Part shown: piece by piece, positions 18,307-27,026 of the stretch
How the letters are laid out: every line of letters starts with the position of its first letter
Numbering within the stretch: the stretch's first letter is position 1
Origin: Gammaproteobacteria bacterium UBA4421
GTDB lineage: Bacteria > Pseudomonadota > Gammaproteobacteria > Pseudomonadales > Azotimanducaceae
Direction of reading: 5' to 3'
Length of the DNA: 64,000 nucleotides
Assembly (NCBI GenBank): GCA_002389675.1
Contig: DGQF01000034.1
Location: 116,688 to 180,687, forward strand
Translations under genes and position numbers: made by a program
Notes under the pieces: generated by a model
What the model was told of the DNA's origin: nothing
Seen by the model: the letters and a program-made list of their open reading frames with translations, nothing else
Database searches by the model: none

Positions 18307-19413
18307 ATGAAACTAAGATTTGGTATGGTTGGCGGGGGGGAAGGTTCAATGATTGGCCCAGTGCACCGTTTGGCTGCCCAGCACAGCGGTGAGGCAGAAT
18401 TAGTCTGCGGGGCGTTTTCGTCAACACCTGACCGCTCTTATCGATCTGGACAGCGCCTTTATCAGCTTGCGGCCCACCGTTGTTACGCCAGTTACAGTGA
18501 CATGTTCGCCAAAGAAGCGGCTCTGCCGGCCGATAAAAGGATGAATTTTGTGGTGATTGCCACGCCAAATCATTTGCACTTTCCGGTGGCAATGGCGGCG
18601 TTGGCTGCAGGTTTTCATGTCGTTTGTGATAAGCCGTTGACGCATGATTTTAATCAAGCCCAGCTGCTTCGGCGTCGGGTTTTAGACAGTGGTTTACAGT
18701 TTGCCGTGACCTACAACTACTCTGGTTATGCGATGCTCCAAGAAGCTCGTGATTTAGTATCGCGCGGATCCTTTGGGTCTTTGCGCCGGATCAGCTGTGA
18801 ATATTTGCAGGGTTGGCTGGCCGTTGACATGCGCACGAATAAACAGGCGCAATGGCGCACTGACCCCGTACGAGCTGGGTCTGCGGGTTGCTTCGGTGAT
18901 ATTGGTAGCCATGGATATCATCTCATGGAGTACGTTTCGGGACTTCCCGTCACCTGGGTGTGTGCAGATTTGTCAAAACATGTACCCGGACGACAGTTAG
19001 ACGATGACGGTAATGTTTTATTGCGTTTTGCCGGTGGCGCCAAAGGGGTGCTCAGCGCCAGTCAGGTTGCCGCAGGAGAGGACAACGACATCCAAATAAA
19101 GGTCTTCGGGGAACTCGGTGGATTTTCATGGCGTTTGGGTGAGCCGGATATTTTGAACGTGCGTTGGTTAAGCGAACCCAATGAAGTACGCCGCGCTAAA
19201 AATGACGCGGAACTAGCCCCGAAGCGCTCAATTGCGGGTGCACCGGATGGGTATTTGGACGCTTTTGCAGAGATTTATCGGCGTTTTTTTGCCCAGCTCA
19301 AGGGGGAATCTCATCGTGGGTTTCCGACTATTGAGGAAGGGGTGCGTGGCATGCAGTTTTTAGCAGCCGTGGTGCGTAGCGATGAGCAGGGTGCTACTTG
19401 GCAGCCGCTTTGA
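18307..19413 (+). CDS. Gfo/Idh/MocA family oxidoreductase
   Basis: 368-residue NAD(P)-dependent sugar/cyclitol dehydrogenase type. It shows an N-terminal Rossmann motif (GMVGGGEGSMIGPVHR), the catalytic lysine in CDKPLTHD (in place of EKP), the GDIGSHGYHLMEY active-site segment, and the C-terminal EGVRGMQFLAAVVRS helix. It probably oxidises or epimerises a sugar or inositol-like compound. GAGG upstream of ATG 18307 supports the start. There is no sugar transporter beside it to suggest a substrate. Confidence 0.9.
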   Translation: MKLRFGMVGGGEGSMIGPVHRLAAQHSGEAELVCGAFSSTPDRSYRSGQRLYQLAAHRCYASYSDMFAKEAALPADKRMNFVVIATPNHLHFPVAMAALAAGFHVVCDKPLTHDFNQAQLLRRRVLDSGLQFAVTYNYSGYAMLQEARDLVSRGSFGSLRRISCEYLQGWLAVDMRTNKQAQWRTDPVRAGSAGCFGDIGSHGYHLMEYVSGLPVTWVCADLSKHVPGRQLDDDGNVLLRFAGGAKGVLSASQVAAGEDNDIQIKVFGELGGFSWRLGEPDILNVRWLSEPNEVRRAKNDAELAPKRSIAGAPDGYLDAFAEIYRRFFAQLKGESHRGFPTIEEGVRGMQFLAAVVRSDEQGATWQPL

Positions 19414-19450
19414 CTGGTCCAAATCCCTGATTGGCTTTTTTAGGTCTGCA

Positions 19451-19467
19451 GCGCTCATTGTGAGCGC
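19451..19467. other. Short perfect inverted repeat
   Basis: GCGCTCA TTG TGAGCGC, a 7-bp perfect stem between the Gfo/Idh/MocA gene and ppa. It could be a weak terminator hairpin of the upstream gene or an operator for ppa. There is no following T-run. Confidence 0.35.
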
Positions 19468-19510
19468 GGATGCAGAGCGTCTCGGGTAAACTGATCCATC
19501 AAATATAAAA

Positions 19511-20053
19511 ATGGGTCGCACAGTGAATCTTGAAGCCATTCCTACCGGCAATGACACGCCCAACGATGTCAACGTCATTATCGAAGTCCCTATTGGCGGA
19601 GAGCCGGTAAAATATGAAATGGACAAAGCCTCGGGAGCATTGTTTGTCGATCGCTTTCTCTACACATCAATGCGTTATCCGGGTAATTACGGTTTTGTAC
19701 CCCATACCTTGTCAGATGACGGTGATCCCATTGATGTATTGATTGCCAACACGCGCGCTATAACCCCCGGTGCAGTGGTTAATTGTCGCCCCATTGGCGT
19801 TTTGATGATGAAAGATGAAGCAGGGGGTGATGAGAAAGTCATCGCGGTACCCTCAGCAAAACTTTCTCGTCGTTATGAGGGCGTTAATGAAGTGACAGAT
19901 CTGCCGCAGATTACGTTGGATCAAATTGCACATTTTTTCCAGCACTACAAAGATCTTGAAGGCGGTAAGTGGGTTGAAGTCCAAGGCTGGGGTGACGCTC
20001 GCGCGGCACGCCGGATGATTGATGATGCGGTGCTCAGGGCGAAATCGCCCTAG
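19511..20053 (+). CDS. ppa: Inorganic pyrophosphatase (family I)
   Basis: 180-residue soluble pyrophosphatase that pulls biosynthetic reactions forward by hydrolysing PPi. The family signature DGDPIDVLI with its metal-binding aspartates, [12 protein letters not shown] and the C-terminal [11 protein letters not shown] motif are intact, and the length is normal. The ATG at 19511 ([11 protein letters not shown]) is used; a GTG four codons later is possible. The gene is convergent with fbiC, the stops being three bases apart. Confidence 0.96.
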   Translation: MGRTVNLEAIPTGNDTPNDVNVIIEVPIGGEPVKYEMDKASGALFVDRFLYTSMRYPGNYGFVPHTLSDDGDPIDVLIANTRAITPGAVVNCRPIGVLMMKDEAGGDEKVIAVPSAKLSRRYEGVNEVTDLPQITLDQIAHFFQHYKDLEGGKWVEVQGWGDARAARRMIDDAVLRAKSP

Positions 20054-20056
20054 CGA

Positions 20057-22588
20057 CTAGCCCGAGAGATCCACTGTGTTGATCAGATCGTTTCTTACCA
20101 AGGTTGCAGACGGCCGTTTGCGTTCGTATTTTGTGGCAGGGGTATTAATAATTTCTTCCAGCTCACCGGCCTGAATTCCCGCTTGTTCGCGTTCTTGGCT
20201 GATATTGCCGTAGGCAGTTGAGCGCTGTTTAGGCTGTCGGTTCAAGCTGCGGACAATATGCCGCATTTGTTTAGATGAGGTTTCTTGACCATGTAGGGTG
20301 CCTGCCGCACGGCTGATCGACTCGTTCATCAGTGTGCCGCCTAAATCATTACACCCTGCGTTAAGGCAACCTTTGACCCCTTCATGGCCCATTTTGACCC
20401 AACTGGCCTGTATGTTGTTGATGTGGCCATGAAAGACCAAGCGCGCAACCGAGTGCATGAGGATGGCCTCGCGAAAAGTAGGCCCTTTGCGTGCCTGACC
20501 TTTGAGGTACATCGGAGCTTCCATATGTACAAAGGGTAAGGGCACAAACTCTGTGAAGCCGCCTGTTCGCTTTTGCAGTTCAAGAATCCTTAGTAGGTGG
20601 CGCGCCCAGTGATGAGGCTTCTCTACATGGCCATACATAATTGTGGCGGTTGTTTTGAAACCGATTGAATGTGCCGTCTCCATCACCTCAAGCCATTGAT
20701 TGGTGTTGATTTTGTCGGCGCAGATCACGGCACGAACTTCGTCGTCAAGAATTTCTGCAGCGGTGCCTGGTAGTGTGCTCAGCCCCGCATCTTTCAATAG
20801 TTCGAGGTAGGGTTTTAAGTCCATTTCCAGAGTCGCAGCCCCCTGCCAGACTTCCAGCGGCGAGAACGCATGGATATGCATCTCGGGCACCGCTTTTTTA
20901 ACGGTTTTGAGAATGTCGATATAGGTTTCGCCGGTATATTCAGGGTGAATACCCCCTTGCATGCAGACTTCAGTGGCTCCTCTGCCCCAAGCCTCCTGAG
21001 TACGCCGGGTGATTTCTTCAGGCGCCAAGTCATAAGGGCGGCCGCGTAAATTTTCAGACAGTTTGCCTTTGGAGAAGGCGCAAAACTGGCATTTGAAGTA
21101 GCAAATATTGGTGTAGTTGATATTGCGATTTACGACAAATGTGACGGTGTCGCCTGATACGGTGTGTCGCAATTGATCGGCCGCCTGTGTCACCGCGGTG
21201 AAGTCGTCCCCTCTGGCTTGGAAGAGCCTTACAATGTCTGCCTCACTGAGTGCTTGGCGGCGTTCGGCGCGATCGAGGATCTCTTGCAGGTCGCCGGATA
21301 CGTTGCGCGGAGCGTCCATAATGGCGGTCATGATTGCTGCGGGCGGGGCCGTTTGATCATCCCCGGGGCACCAGCTGTCCGTTCGTGGGAACCCTTCGGC
21401 ATCGATACATTCAACCAAGGGTTCGCGTAGCGACGGTGCCGTCCAAGTTTCAAGTTGCTGGGCGTAAGCTGGGTAGAGGGTCAAGCGCTCGGTCAGAAAC
21501 TTGCCGGCGGCAGCCGTTTCGCGAGCCAGGTCCTCCAAGTGGGGCCAAGGTGCCTCCGGATTGACAAAATCAGGGGTGACGGGTGATACACCACCCCAAT
21601 CATTGATGCCGGCGTGGACAATCTGCGATAGAACGCCAGGGCTCAGATTAGGTGGTGCCTGAATGCTCATGGTTTCGCCGAACAGCAGTCTCGCGACGGC
21701 GATGGTCCACAATAATTCGTTGAGGTCTGGCTCCGGCGCGTTAACCATTTTAGTCTCCGCTTTTGCGCGGAAATTTTGCACGATCACTTCTTGGACGTGG
21801 CCATATTCTTGGTGGATACGCCGAATCGCCAAGAGGCTCTCGATGCGCTCCAGGCGAGTTTCGCCGATACCAATCAAAATTCCGGTTGTGAAGGGGATTT
21901 TGGCAATACCTGCGTTACGCAGCGTCTCCAGGCGAACGGCGGGTTCTTTGTCCGGAGAGCCATAGTGGGGCATCCCTTTTTGGCACAATCTGGTGGAGGT
22001 TGATTCCAGCATTATCCCCATGGAAGGAGACACTGCGCGTAGCTCGATTAACTCTGCGGGACTGAGGTTGCCCGGATTGAGGTGAGGCAACAAGCCAGTT
22101 TCTTCAAGAACGGCCTCAGCGGCAGCCTTCAAATAGGCTGTGGTGCTGGCATAACCCATCTCTGCTAAAGCTTCGCGTGCGGCCTTATAGCGTAATTCAG
22201 GCTTTTCGCCGAGTGTGAATAGCGCTTCTTTGCAACCCATTTCTTGGCCGTGCTTGGCAGTTGCGACCACTTCCTCTATGGTCATGTAAGGCGCTTTCAG
22301 CTGGCGCGGCACCTGTGCAAAGGTACAGTAATGGCAAACATCTCGGCACAAATGAGTCAGTGGAATAAACACTTTGCGGGAGTAGGTGACAACATTGTTA
22401 AAGCCTCGGTCGCGCACAACTTGAGCAACGTCTGCCAACGCACGTGTATCAGAATAACGGGCGAGTTTTAAGGCATCCTCGTCAGATGGCAGGTGACCGC
22501 TAAGCGCTGCATCTAGCAGGGGCTGAGCGAACGCGTTTTGGTCGCCAGGTGCGCTAGCTAAATCGTCGGGTGCATGCTGATTATTCAT
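20057..22588 (-). CDS. fbiC: FO synthase, CofG-CofH fusion (FbiC)
   Basis: 843-residue double radical-SAM protein making 7,8-didemethyl-8-hydroxy-5-deazariboflavin (FO), the chromophore of coenzyme F420, from tyrosine and 5-amino-6-ribitylaminouracil. The CofG-like N-half has its [4Fe-4S] motif CRDVCHYC at residues 81-88. The CofH-like C-half has CYFKCQFC near residue 495. Fusion of the two, as in Actinobacteria, contrasts with the separate archaeal genes. It is the last gene of the F420 cluster; its ATG is three bases after the cofC stop. Confidence 0.96.
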   Translation of the reverse strand: MNNQHAPDDLASAPGDQNAFAQPLLDAALSGHLPSDEDALKLARYSDTRALADVAQVVRDRGFNNVVTYSRKVFIPLTHLCRDVCHYCTFAQVPRQLKAPYMTIEEVVATAKHGQEMGCKEALFTLGEKPELRYKAAREALAEMGYASTTAYLKAAAEAVLEETGLLPHLNPGNLSPAELIELRAVSPSMGIMLESTSTRLCQKGMPHYGSPDKEPAVRLETLRNAGIAKIPFTTGILIGIGETRLERIESLLAIRRIHQEYGHVQEVIVQNFRAKAETKMVNAPEPDLNELLWTIAVARLLFGETMSIQAPPNLSPGVLSQIVHAGINDWGGVSPVTPDFVNPEAPWPHLEDLARETAAAGKFLTERLTLYPAYAQQLETWTAPSLREPLVECIDAEGFPRTDSWCPGDDQTAPPAAIMTAIMDAPRNVSGDLQEILDRAERRQALSEADIVRLFQARGDDFTAVTQAADQLRHTVSGDTVTFVVNRNINYTNICYFKCQFCAFSKGKLSENLRGRPYDLAPEEITRRTQEAWGRGATEVCMQGGIHPEYTGETYIDILKTVKKAVPEMHIHAFSPLEVWQGAATLEMDLKPYLELLKDAGLSTLPGTAAEILDDEVRAVICADKINTNQWLEVMETAHSIGFKTTATIMYGHVEKPHHWARHLLRILELQKRTGGFTEFVPLPFVHMEAPMYLKGQARKGPTFREAILMHSVARLVFHGHINNIQASWVKMGHEGVKGCLNAGCNDLGGTLMNESISRAAGTLHGQETSSKQMRHIVRSLNRQPKQRSTAYGNISQEREQAGIQAGELEEIINTPATKYERKRPSATLVRNDLINTVDLSG

Positions 22589-22591
22589 GAG

Positions 22592-23257
22592 TTATCCAGA
22601 TTGGGATTCTGTCAGTGGCTCGAGGCGGGCAATGATGCCGGCTTTGTCGAGATAGATTGCGGTCTGGCTTTGCGGATGTTGTTGACTGACAGCCAGCAAA
22701 TCACAAGGCAGGTCCACATCCAAAGAGAATGCTGTTTTGGGTATGATTTTAGGTGTGATTCCGGCCGCGATGGCGGCATCCACGTGGGGCTGAAAACTTT
22801 GGCCGTCGAAAATAAACGGTATGGCAAGTGGCGGCGTGCAAATTAGTCCATTGGTACCCACGCGGTCTGCATCCGGCAGAATGGTGACGCGCTCGTGCTG
22901 GGACAGCAGGCAGTCGATTTCAGAGGCTTTGATGCCGGGTACGTCTGCCGGGACAACCATGATCCCGCGCGCGTTGTGATGAGTCACAAGATATTCGGCG
23001 GCCTGCGCTAGCGCTTGTGCGAGGTTGGCCTCAGGGCTCTCTGCATAACGCGCCGTGGTGAAGGTCTGGGCGAGCGCTTTGGCTTCAGGGGTGCGCGAAA
23101 CGATCAGTACACCCGAAAGTTGTGTGCTCTTTGCGAGGCAGGTTAACACGTCTCGTGCCATAGCCAGCATCAGTGAGCGGCGTTCATCTTCACTCAAGAC
23201 ATTGGCTAAACGCTGTTTGGCTCGGTCAAATGTCTTTATGGGAACAATGGCCCACAT
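22592..23257 (-). CDS. cofC: F420 biosynthesis phosphoacid guanylyltransferase (CofC/FbiD)
   Basis: 221-residue nucleotidyltransferase that activates a three-carbon phosphoacid (2-phospholactate, phosphoenolpyruvate or 3-phosphoglycerate, depending on lineage) with GTP for transfer to FO. The N-terminal MWAIVPIKTFDRAKQRLA, the central VPADVPG and the LPDADRVGTNGL segment are those of CofC. Which phosphoacid is used cannot be read from sequence by eye. It forms a two-gene unit with fbiC and is separated by 338 bases from cofD. Confidence 0.93.
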   Translation of the reverse strand: MWAIVPIKTFDRAKQRLANVLSEDERRSLMLAMARDVLTCLAKSTQLSGVLIVSRTPEAKALAQTFTTARYAESPEANLAQALAQAAEYLVTHHNARGIMVVPADVPGIKASEIDCLLSQHERVTILPDADRVGTNGLICTPPLAIPFIFDGQSFQPHVDAAIAAGITPKIIPKTAFSLDVDLPCDLLAVSQQHPQSQTAIYLDKAGIIARLEPLTESQSG

Positions 23258-23595
23258 TGGCTTCTCCCAACTGCAATTAATACGTCGCCTATGGCCCCTA
23301 TTCGCGCGCCTTTATCCGTTTCACGCGACTGAGTTGCCTTAAGCGTTTGAGCGACTGAATATGCCGATCATGCCCTTCTGACGGCCAGCTTGTTCTGCTG
23401 GCTGCCTAATACAAACGATCTCGTGAGCATCTGATATCACTGACCTTGTGGTCTTAACCCGAGGTTCTGCGTGAAATAATCGATGCGACTGCGCCGTTTG
23501 AGCCGCACAAGTTAGCACGATGAAATGGGGAGGGATAGTCGGTTTTTTGCCCCATTGTTCGAGTGTTGAGTGTCTGCGGGCTGATTGAGTCTGAT
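23258..23595. other. 338-bp gap inside the F420 cluster
   Basis: Non-coding as far as I can see: frames crossing it are short and run antisense or out of frame into cofD. No tRNA, clear hairpin or strong promoter was recognised on either strand. It splits the cluster into npdG-cofE-cofD and cofC-fbiC and so probably holds a promoter for the latter. Confidence 0.5.
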
Positions 23596-24519
23596 TTATG
23601 CGAGCTCAGCAAGGAATTTAAGGCACCCTTGGGCGAGCTGGATACGTTTTTTGACCGAGTCCATAATCGTGTCCGTGACGTAGCTTTTTGGGGTGATTGC
23701 GGATTGTTGGTCGGCATCCCTTTGGTCCAGAACAAAGCCGCTCAGCAAGTCGCCATAATGCGCAGCTACGGCCGAAGCGGTGGCGGGTATTTTGAGTTCA
23801 GCCATCATCTTTGCAGCGGGGCCTTTGATCGCAAGTCCTGCGACGATGGGGGATACGGCGATGACCGGTATTCGTGTCAGCGCCTCGCGCATGCCGGGCA
23901 GCGTCAGCACCGGGTCAACTGACACAAATGGGTTGCTCGGGCAGATGATAACGCCGTCGCAGATCGGTAAAAACGATTGAATCAGGGGGTTGATTGTTGC
24001 TTTTGAAATGCCGTCAAAGTCGAAACCGGTAACGCGGGGTTCGCAGCGCTCGCGCACAAAATAGTGCTGGAATGCCAGTGTGCCTCGATCCGAGTGAACG
24101 AGCGTGCGCACAGGCTCGTCGCTCATTGGGGCAATTACATGTTTGATGCCCATCGCTTTGGTGATGATCGCGGTAGCCTCGGTCAGCGATGCGCCTTGCT
24201 TGAGTAAGCCGGTTCGGCGCATGTGCAATGCGAGGTCTTTATCCCCCAAACGGAACCAACTCTGGCCACCCAGACTCGACATTGTCTCAATAAATTGCCA
24301 GCTTTCATCGGCCCGCCCCCAGCCCAGTTCGGTATTGTTTTGTTCTGCAAGAGCGTAGGTAAGACTGTCGATATCTGGCGCGATGTGGAGGTCTAAATGG
24401 TTGAAATCGTCACCTGTATTGACGGCGAATAGGAGGTCTTGCGCGGGCAGGCATTTGCTCAGCCCTAGAGCCAGTTTGGCGCCGCCCACGCCGCCGGTGA
24501 TGGCGAGAATTTTAGGCAC
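23596..24519 (-). CDS. cofD: 2-phospho-L-lactate transferase / F420 synthesis transferase (CofD/FbiA)
   Basis: 307-residue CofD-family enzyme that joins the GDP-activated phosphoacid to FO, giving F420-0 (or dehydro-F420-0). Visible are the N-terminal ITGGVGGAKLALGL loop, VNTGDDFNHLDLHIAPDIDSL with the metal-binding aspartates, and CPSNPFVSVDPVL followed by the PIVAGLAIKGPAAKMM segment. The start is GTG at 24519, overlapping the TAG of cofE by one base (TAGTG). Confidence 0.95.
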   Translation of the reverse strand: MPKILAITGGVGGAKLALGLSKCLPAQDLLFAVNTGDDFNHLDLHIAPDIDSLTYALAEQNNTELGWGRADESWQFIETMSSLGGQSWFRLGDKDLALHMRRTGLLKQGASLTEATAIITKAMGIKHVIAPMSDEPVRTLVHSDRGTLAFQHYFVRERCEPRVTGFDFDGISKATINPLIQSFLPICDGVIICPSNPFVSVDPVLTLPGMREALTRIPVIAVSPIVAGLAIKGPAAKMMAELKIPATASAVAAHYGDLLSGFVLDQRDADQQSAITPKSYVTDTIMDSVKKRIQLAQGCLKFLAELA

Positions 24520-25307
24520 TAGCGGAACAGGTCCTCTTGGACGGGACGATTAATCATCGCGGCATTGTGGTGTTGTGTTTTTTCAACAGATTCCGGCGCC
24601 AGACCGCGCACAAGGGCCAACGGTATTTTCTCCGTTGTCTCGCCCATCACCAGGGTAGCCGCGGCTGCGATGGAGTCGGCTCGATTAATCAATGTCACGC
24701 GCAACTCCCGCCCATAAAGGTCCTGCCCGCCGCGGTGATCGTCCAGAACGGTGAATCCTGCGCAACCAATTGCGCAGCCGGTGGTGCCCATCCGCCAAGG
24801 ACGATTCTGACTATCGGTGATCAGCACACCCAAACGTTTTTTACTGCGTTTACTCAGTTCGCTACACAGGTGCGCCGCCGACTTGTCTGGCTCAGCTGGC
24901 AAAAGCAGTGCTTGCTCTCCGCCGCTATGATCAACGTTGGATTGGTCGATGCCCGCGTGGGCGCCGACCAAGCCGAGGCGATGTCGCACGATCAACACGC
25001 CGGGCCGTTGACGCATCACCTCTGAAGATTCTTGGAGTATCAGCTCTACCAAGCGCGGATCCTTATCGGTTTCGTCAGCCAAAGTTTTTGCGCGCTCAGA
25101 GGGCGTGACGCCGGCCAAAGCGACTAATTGTCCTTCAGCCTTGGATACAATTTTTTGTGCCAGACAAACAATATCACCGTCCTGCAGGGACAGCTGGTTT
25201 GCATCAAGAGCCTGGAGAATGAGATCGCTGAGGTTGTCCCCGGGTCGAACCATCGGCACCCCGCTCACAGGAACAACGCTAAAGCCGTTATTTGCAGTTG
25301 GGTTCAT
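24519..25307 (-). CDS. cofE: Coenzyme F420:L-glutamate ligase (CofE)
   Basis: 262-residue CofE that adds the glutamate tail to F420-0 using GTP. Typical motifs are the N-terminal DGDIVCLAQKIVSKAEG, GLVGAHAGIDQSN and LITDSQNRPWRMGTTGCAIGCAG. It ends with the ligase domain. The C-terminal nitroreductase-like domain fused to the ligase in mycobacterial FbiB, which reduces dehydro-F420-0, is absent. It lies 8 bases after npdG and overlaps cofD. Confidence 0.95.
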   Translation of the reverse strand: MNPTANNGFSVVPVSGVPMVRPGDNLSDLILQALDANQLSLQDGDIVCLAQKIVSKAEGQLVALAGVTPSERAKTLADETDKDPRLVELILQESSEVMRQRPGVLIVRHRLGLVGAHAGIDQSNVDHSGGEQALLLPAEPDKSAAHLCSELSKRSKKRLGVLITDSQNRPWRMGTTGCAIGCAGFTVLDDHRGGQDLYGRELRVTLINRADSIAAAATLVMGETTEKIPLALVRGLAPESVEKTQHHNAAMINRPVQEDLFR

Positions 25308-25315
25308 CGCCTGAC

Positions 25316-25978
25316 TCAGTGTTCCTGGCCGATAATTTTTATGCCCGAATGCGAGAGCAATCCACTCCGATTAATCTGAATAAGGATAGAGGTTAAGGCC
25401 TCTGCAGCGGCTGAATTTGCGATGGGTCCGGCGTGCCATGCAGTCATTCCTGCCTCTTTCGAGAGGTCGATGACTTTCTGACGGGCTATTTTTTTGTTGC
25501 CGGCGACTAGCACGTCGCATTCAATGGCGACATCCTGTTGGAGTAGATGTGCTGCAATATTCTGATAGGCCGTAACCACCATGACGTCTTCGCCTAATAA
25601 GTCCTGAGCGCGCTTGCCCGCGCTGCCTTCAGGTGGCAGTTGAACGGTACCGACTTTAGGTGGCACCAAGGGCACGGTCACATCAATTAAAATTTTACCC
25701 GTCAGATTGGCTTTCACGTAATCTAGCGTGGACAACTGGTGGTCGGCGGGTACGGTTAAGACAACAATATCCCCGGCTGCTGCGGCTTCCAGATTTTCCA
25801 TTGCCTGAGCGGGAGTATCCGGACTGATCTGTTGTAAAGCCGCCACTGCTGTCTGTGCTTTTTCTATGGTGCGTGAGCCGATGACAATTTTATAGCCGGC
25901 TTTTGACCAACGAATGGCTAGGCCGGTGCCCAAGTCGCCGGTACCACCTAAGATGGCGATGGTTTCTTTGTCTGACAT
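25316..25978 (-). CDS. npdG: NADPH:F420 oxidoreductase (Fno/NpdG)
   Basis: 220-residue dinucleotide-binding protein of the Fno family, which passes hydride between NADPH and F420 and so supplies F420H2 to dependent reductases. It has the N-terminal ILGGTGDLGTGLAIRW Rossmann loop, then IGSRTIEKA (the Ser-Arg that reads the NADP 2'-phosphate), LTVPADHQ, TVPLVPPKVGTVQLPPEGSA and the AYQNIAAHLL segment. It is the first gene of the F420 operon and is divergent from the luciferase-like oxidoreductase gene. Confidence 0.94.
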   Translation of the reverse strand: MSDKETIAILGGTGDLGTGLAIRWSKAGYKIVIGSRTIEKAQTAVAALQQISPDTPAQAMENLEAAAAGDIVVLTVPADHQLSTLDYVKANLTGKILIDVTVPLVPPKVGTVQLPPEGSAGKRAQDLLGEDVMVVTAYQNIAAHLLQQDVAIECDVLVAGNKKIARQKVIDLSKEAGMTAWHAGPIANSAAAEALTSILIQINRSGLLSHSGIKIIGQEH

Positions 25979-26091
25979 GTTAAAGTCCGTATAGATAAAT
26001 TAGGCGCGAGAGTATGCCGTGATTGTGGCTTGAATTAAACGCTCTGGTGCGTAAGCCTGTGGATCTTAATATTTTTTTTGGGGGGTAAGTG

Positions 26092-26994
26092 ATGAGACTT
26101 GGCGTGATGATTGGTGCTGATGGTGTGAATAACACATTAGATGACGTGATTGATGTAGCCAAAAAAGCTGAAAAAGTGGGACTTGATAATGTTTGGTTAG
26201 CCAATATCTTCAGCTTCGATGCCATAACAGCCTTGGCCCTGATTGGACGGGAGACTCATCGCATAGGTTTAGGCACCGCGGTGACGCCGACTTATCCGCG
26301 CCACCCCACGGCAATCGCTCAGCAAGCGCTGACGGCCGCTGCCGCGTCGAATAATCGGTTCACTTTGGGTATTGGACTGAGTCATAAGGTGGTCATTGAA
26401 GATATGTTGGGCATGTCCTACGACAAACCTGCCCGGCACATGCGCGAGTATCTAAGTGTCTTGATGCCGTTAGCGCGTGGCGAAACAGCGCACTTTGAGG
26501 GAGATCATTACCGCGTTCGGGGTATGGCGCTTAATATTCCCGGCGCCCAGCGGCTGCCGGTGGTCATCGCCGGGCTTGGTCCGGTTATGCTCAAGCTTGC
26601 AGCTGAGTTAGCCGATGGTACAAATACGTGGATGGTGGGTCCAAAGACGATGGAAAATCATATACTGCCCGTGTTGCATGCGGCGGGTGCTGCAGCGCCG
26701 AGGGTTGTTGCGGGGTTGCCGATAGTGCTCACCACAGCGGTTGATGCGGCAAAAGAAAAAATCGCCAAAGACCTGACCATCTATGGGCAATTGCCCAGTT
26801 ATCGGGCGATGTTAGACCGCGAGGGTGCAGCCGGACCCGCTGACATTGCATTGGTTGGCGATGAAAACCAATTGCGTGGCCAGATCAAGCGCTTTGAAGA
26901 TATGGGTGTCACAGATTTTAACGCAGCGATCATGGCTACTGACGATGGGGCGTATTCGCGCACGCTGGATTTCTTGGCCAGCGTGAACAGTTAA
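26092..26994 (+). CDS. LLM-class F420-dependent oxidoreductase
   Basis: 300-residue luciferase-like TIM barrel of the TIGR03564-like F420 group: MRLGVMIGADGV, then GLDNVWLANIFSFDAITALA, IGLGTAVTPTYPRHP, and GIGLSHKVVIEDMLG. Such enzymes use F420H2 or F420 to reduce or oxidise diverse substrates. It begins at ATG 26092, after a run of Gs; a GTG one codon before is also possible. Its position, divergent from npdG and followed 32 bases later by an HsaA-like monooxygenase, suggests a shared pathway. Confidence 0.9.
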   Translation: MRLGVMIGADGVNNTLDDVIDVAKKAEKVGLDNVWLANIFSFDAITALALIGRETHRIGLGTAVTPTYPRHPTAIAQQALTAAAASNNRFTLGIGLSHKVVIEDMLGMSYDKPARHMREYLSVLMPLARGETAHFEGDHYRVRGMALNIPGAQRLPVVIAGLGPVMLKLAAELADGTNTWMVGPKTMENHILPVLHAAGAAAPRVVAGLPIVLTTAVDAAKEKIAKDLTIYGQLPSYRAMLDREGAAGPADIALVGDENQLRGQIKRFEDMGVTDFNAAIMATDDGAYSRTLDFLASVNS

Positions 26995-27026
26995 TTCGCT
27001 TGAAGATGAATTACGGAGGATAGCAG

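Noticed and set aside
23454-23735. 93-residue open frame crossing the cofD-cofC gap
   Set aside because: Overlaps cofD out of frame and shows no domain; treated as non-coding.
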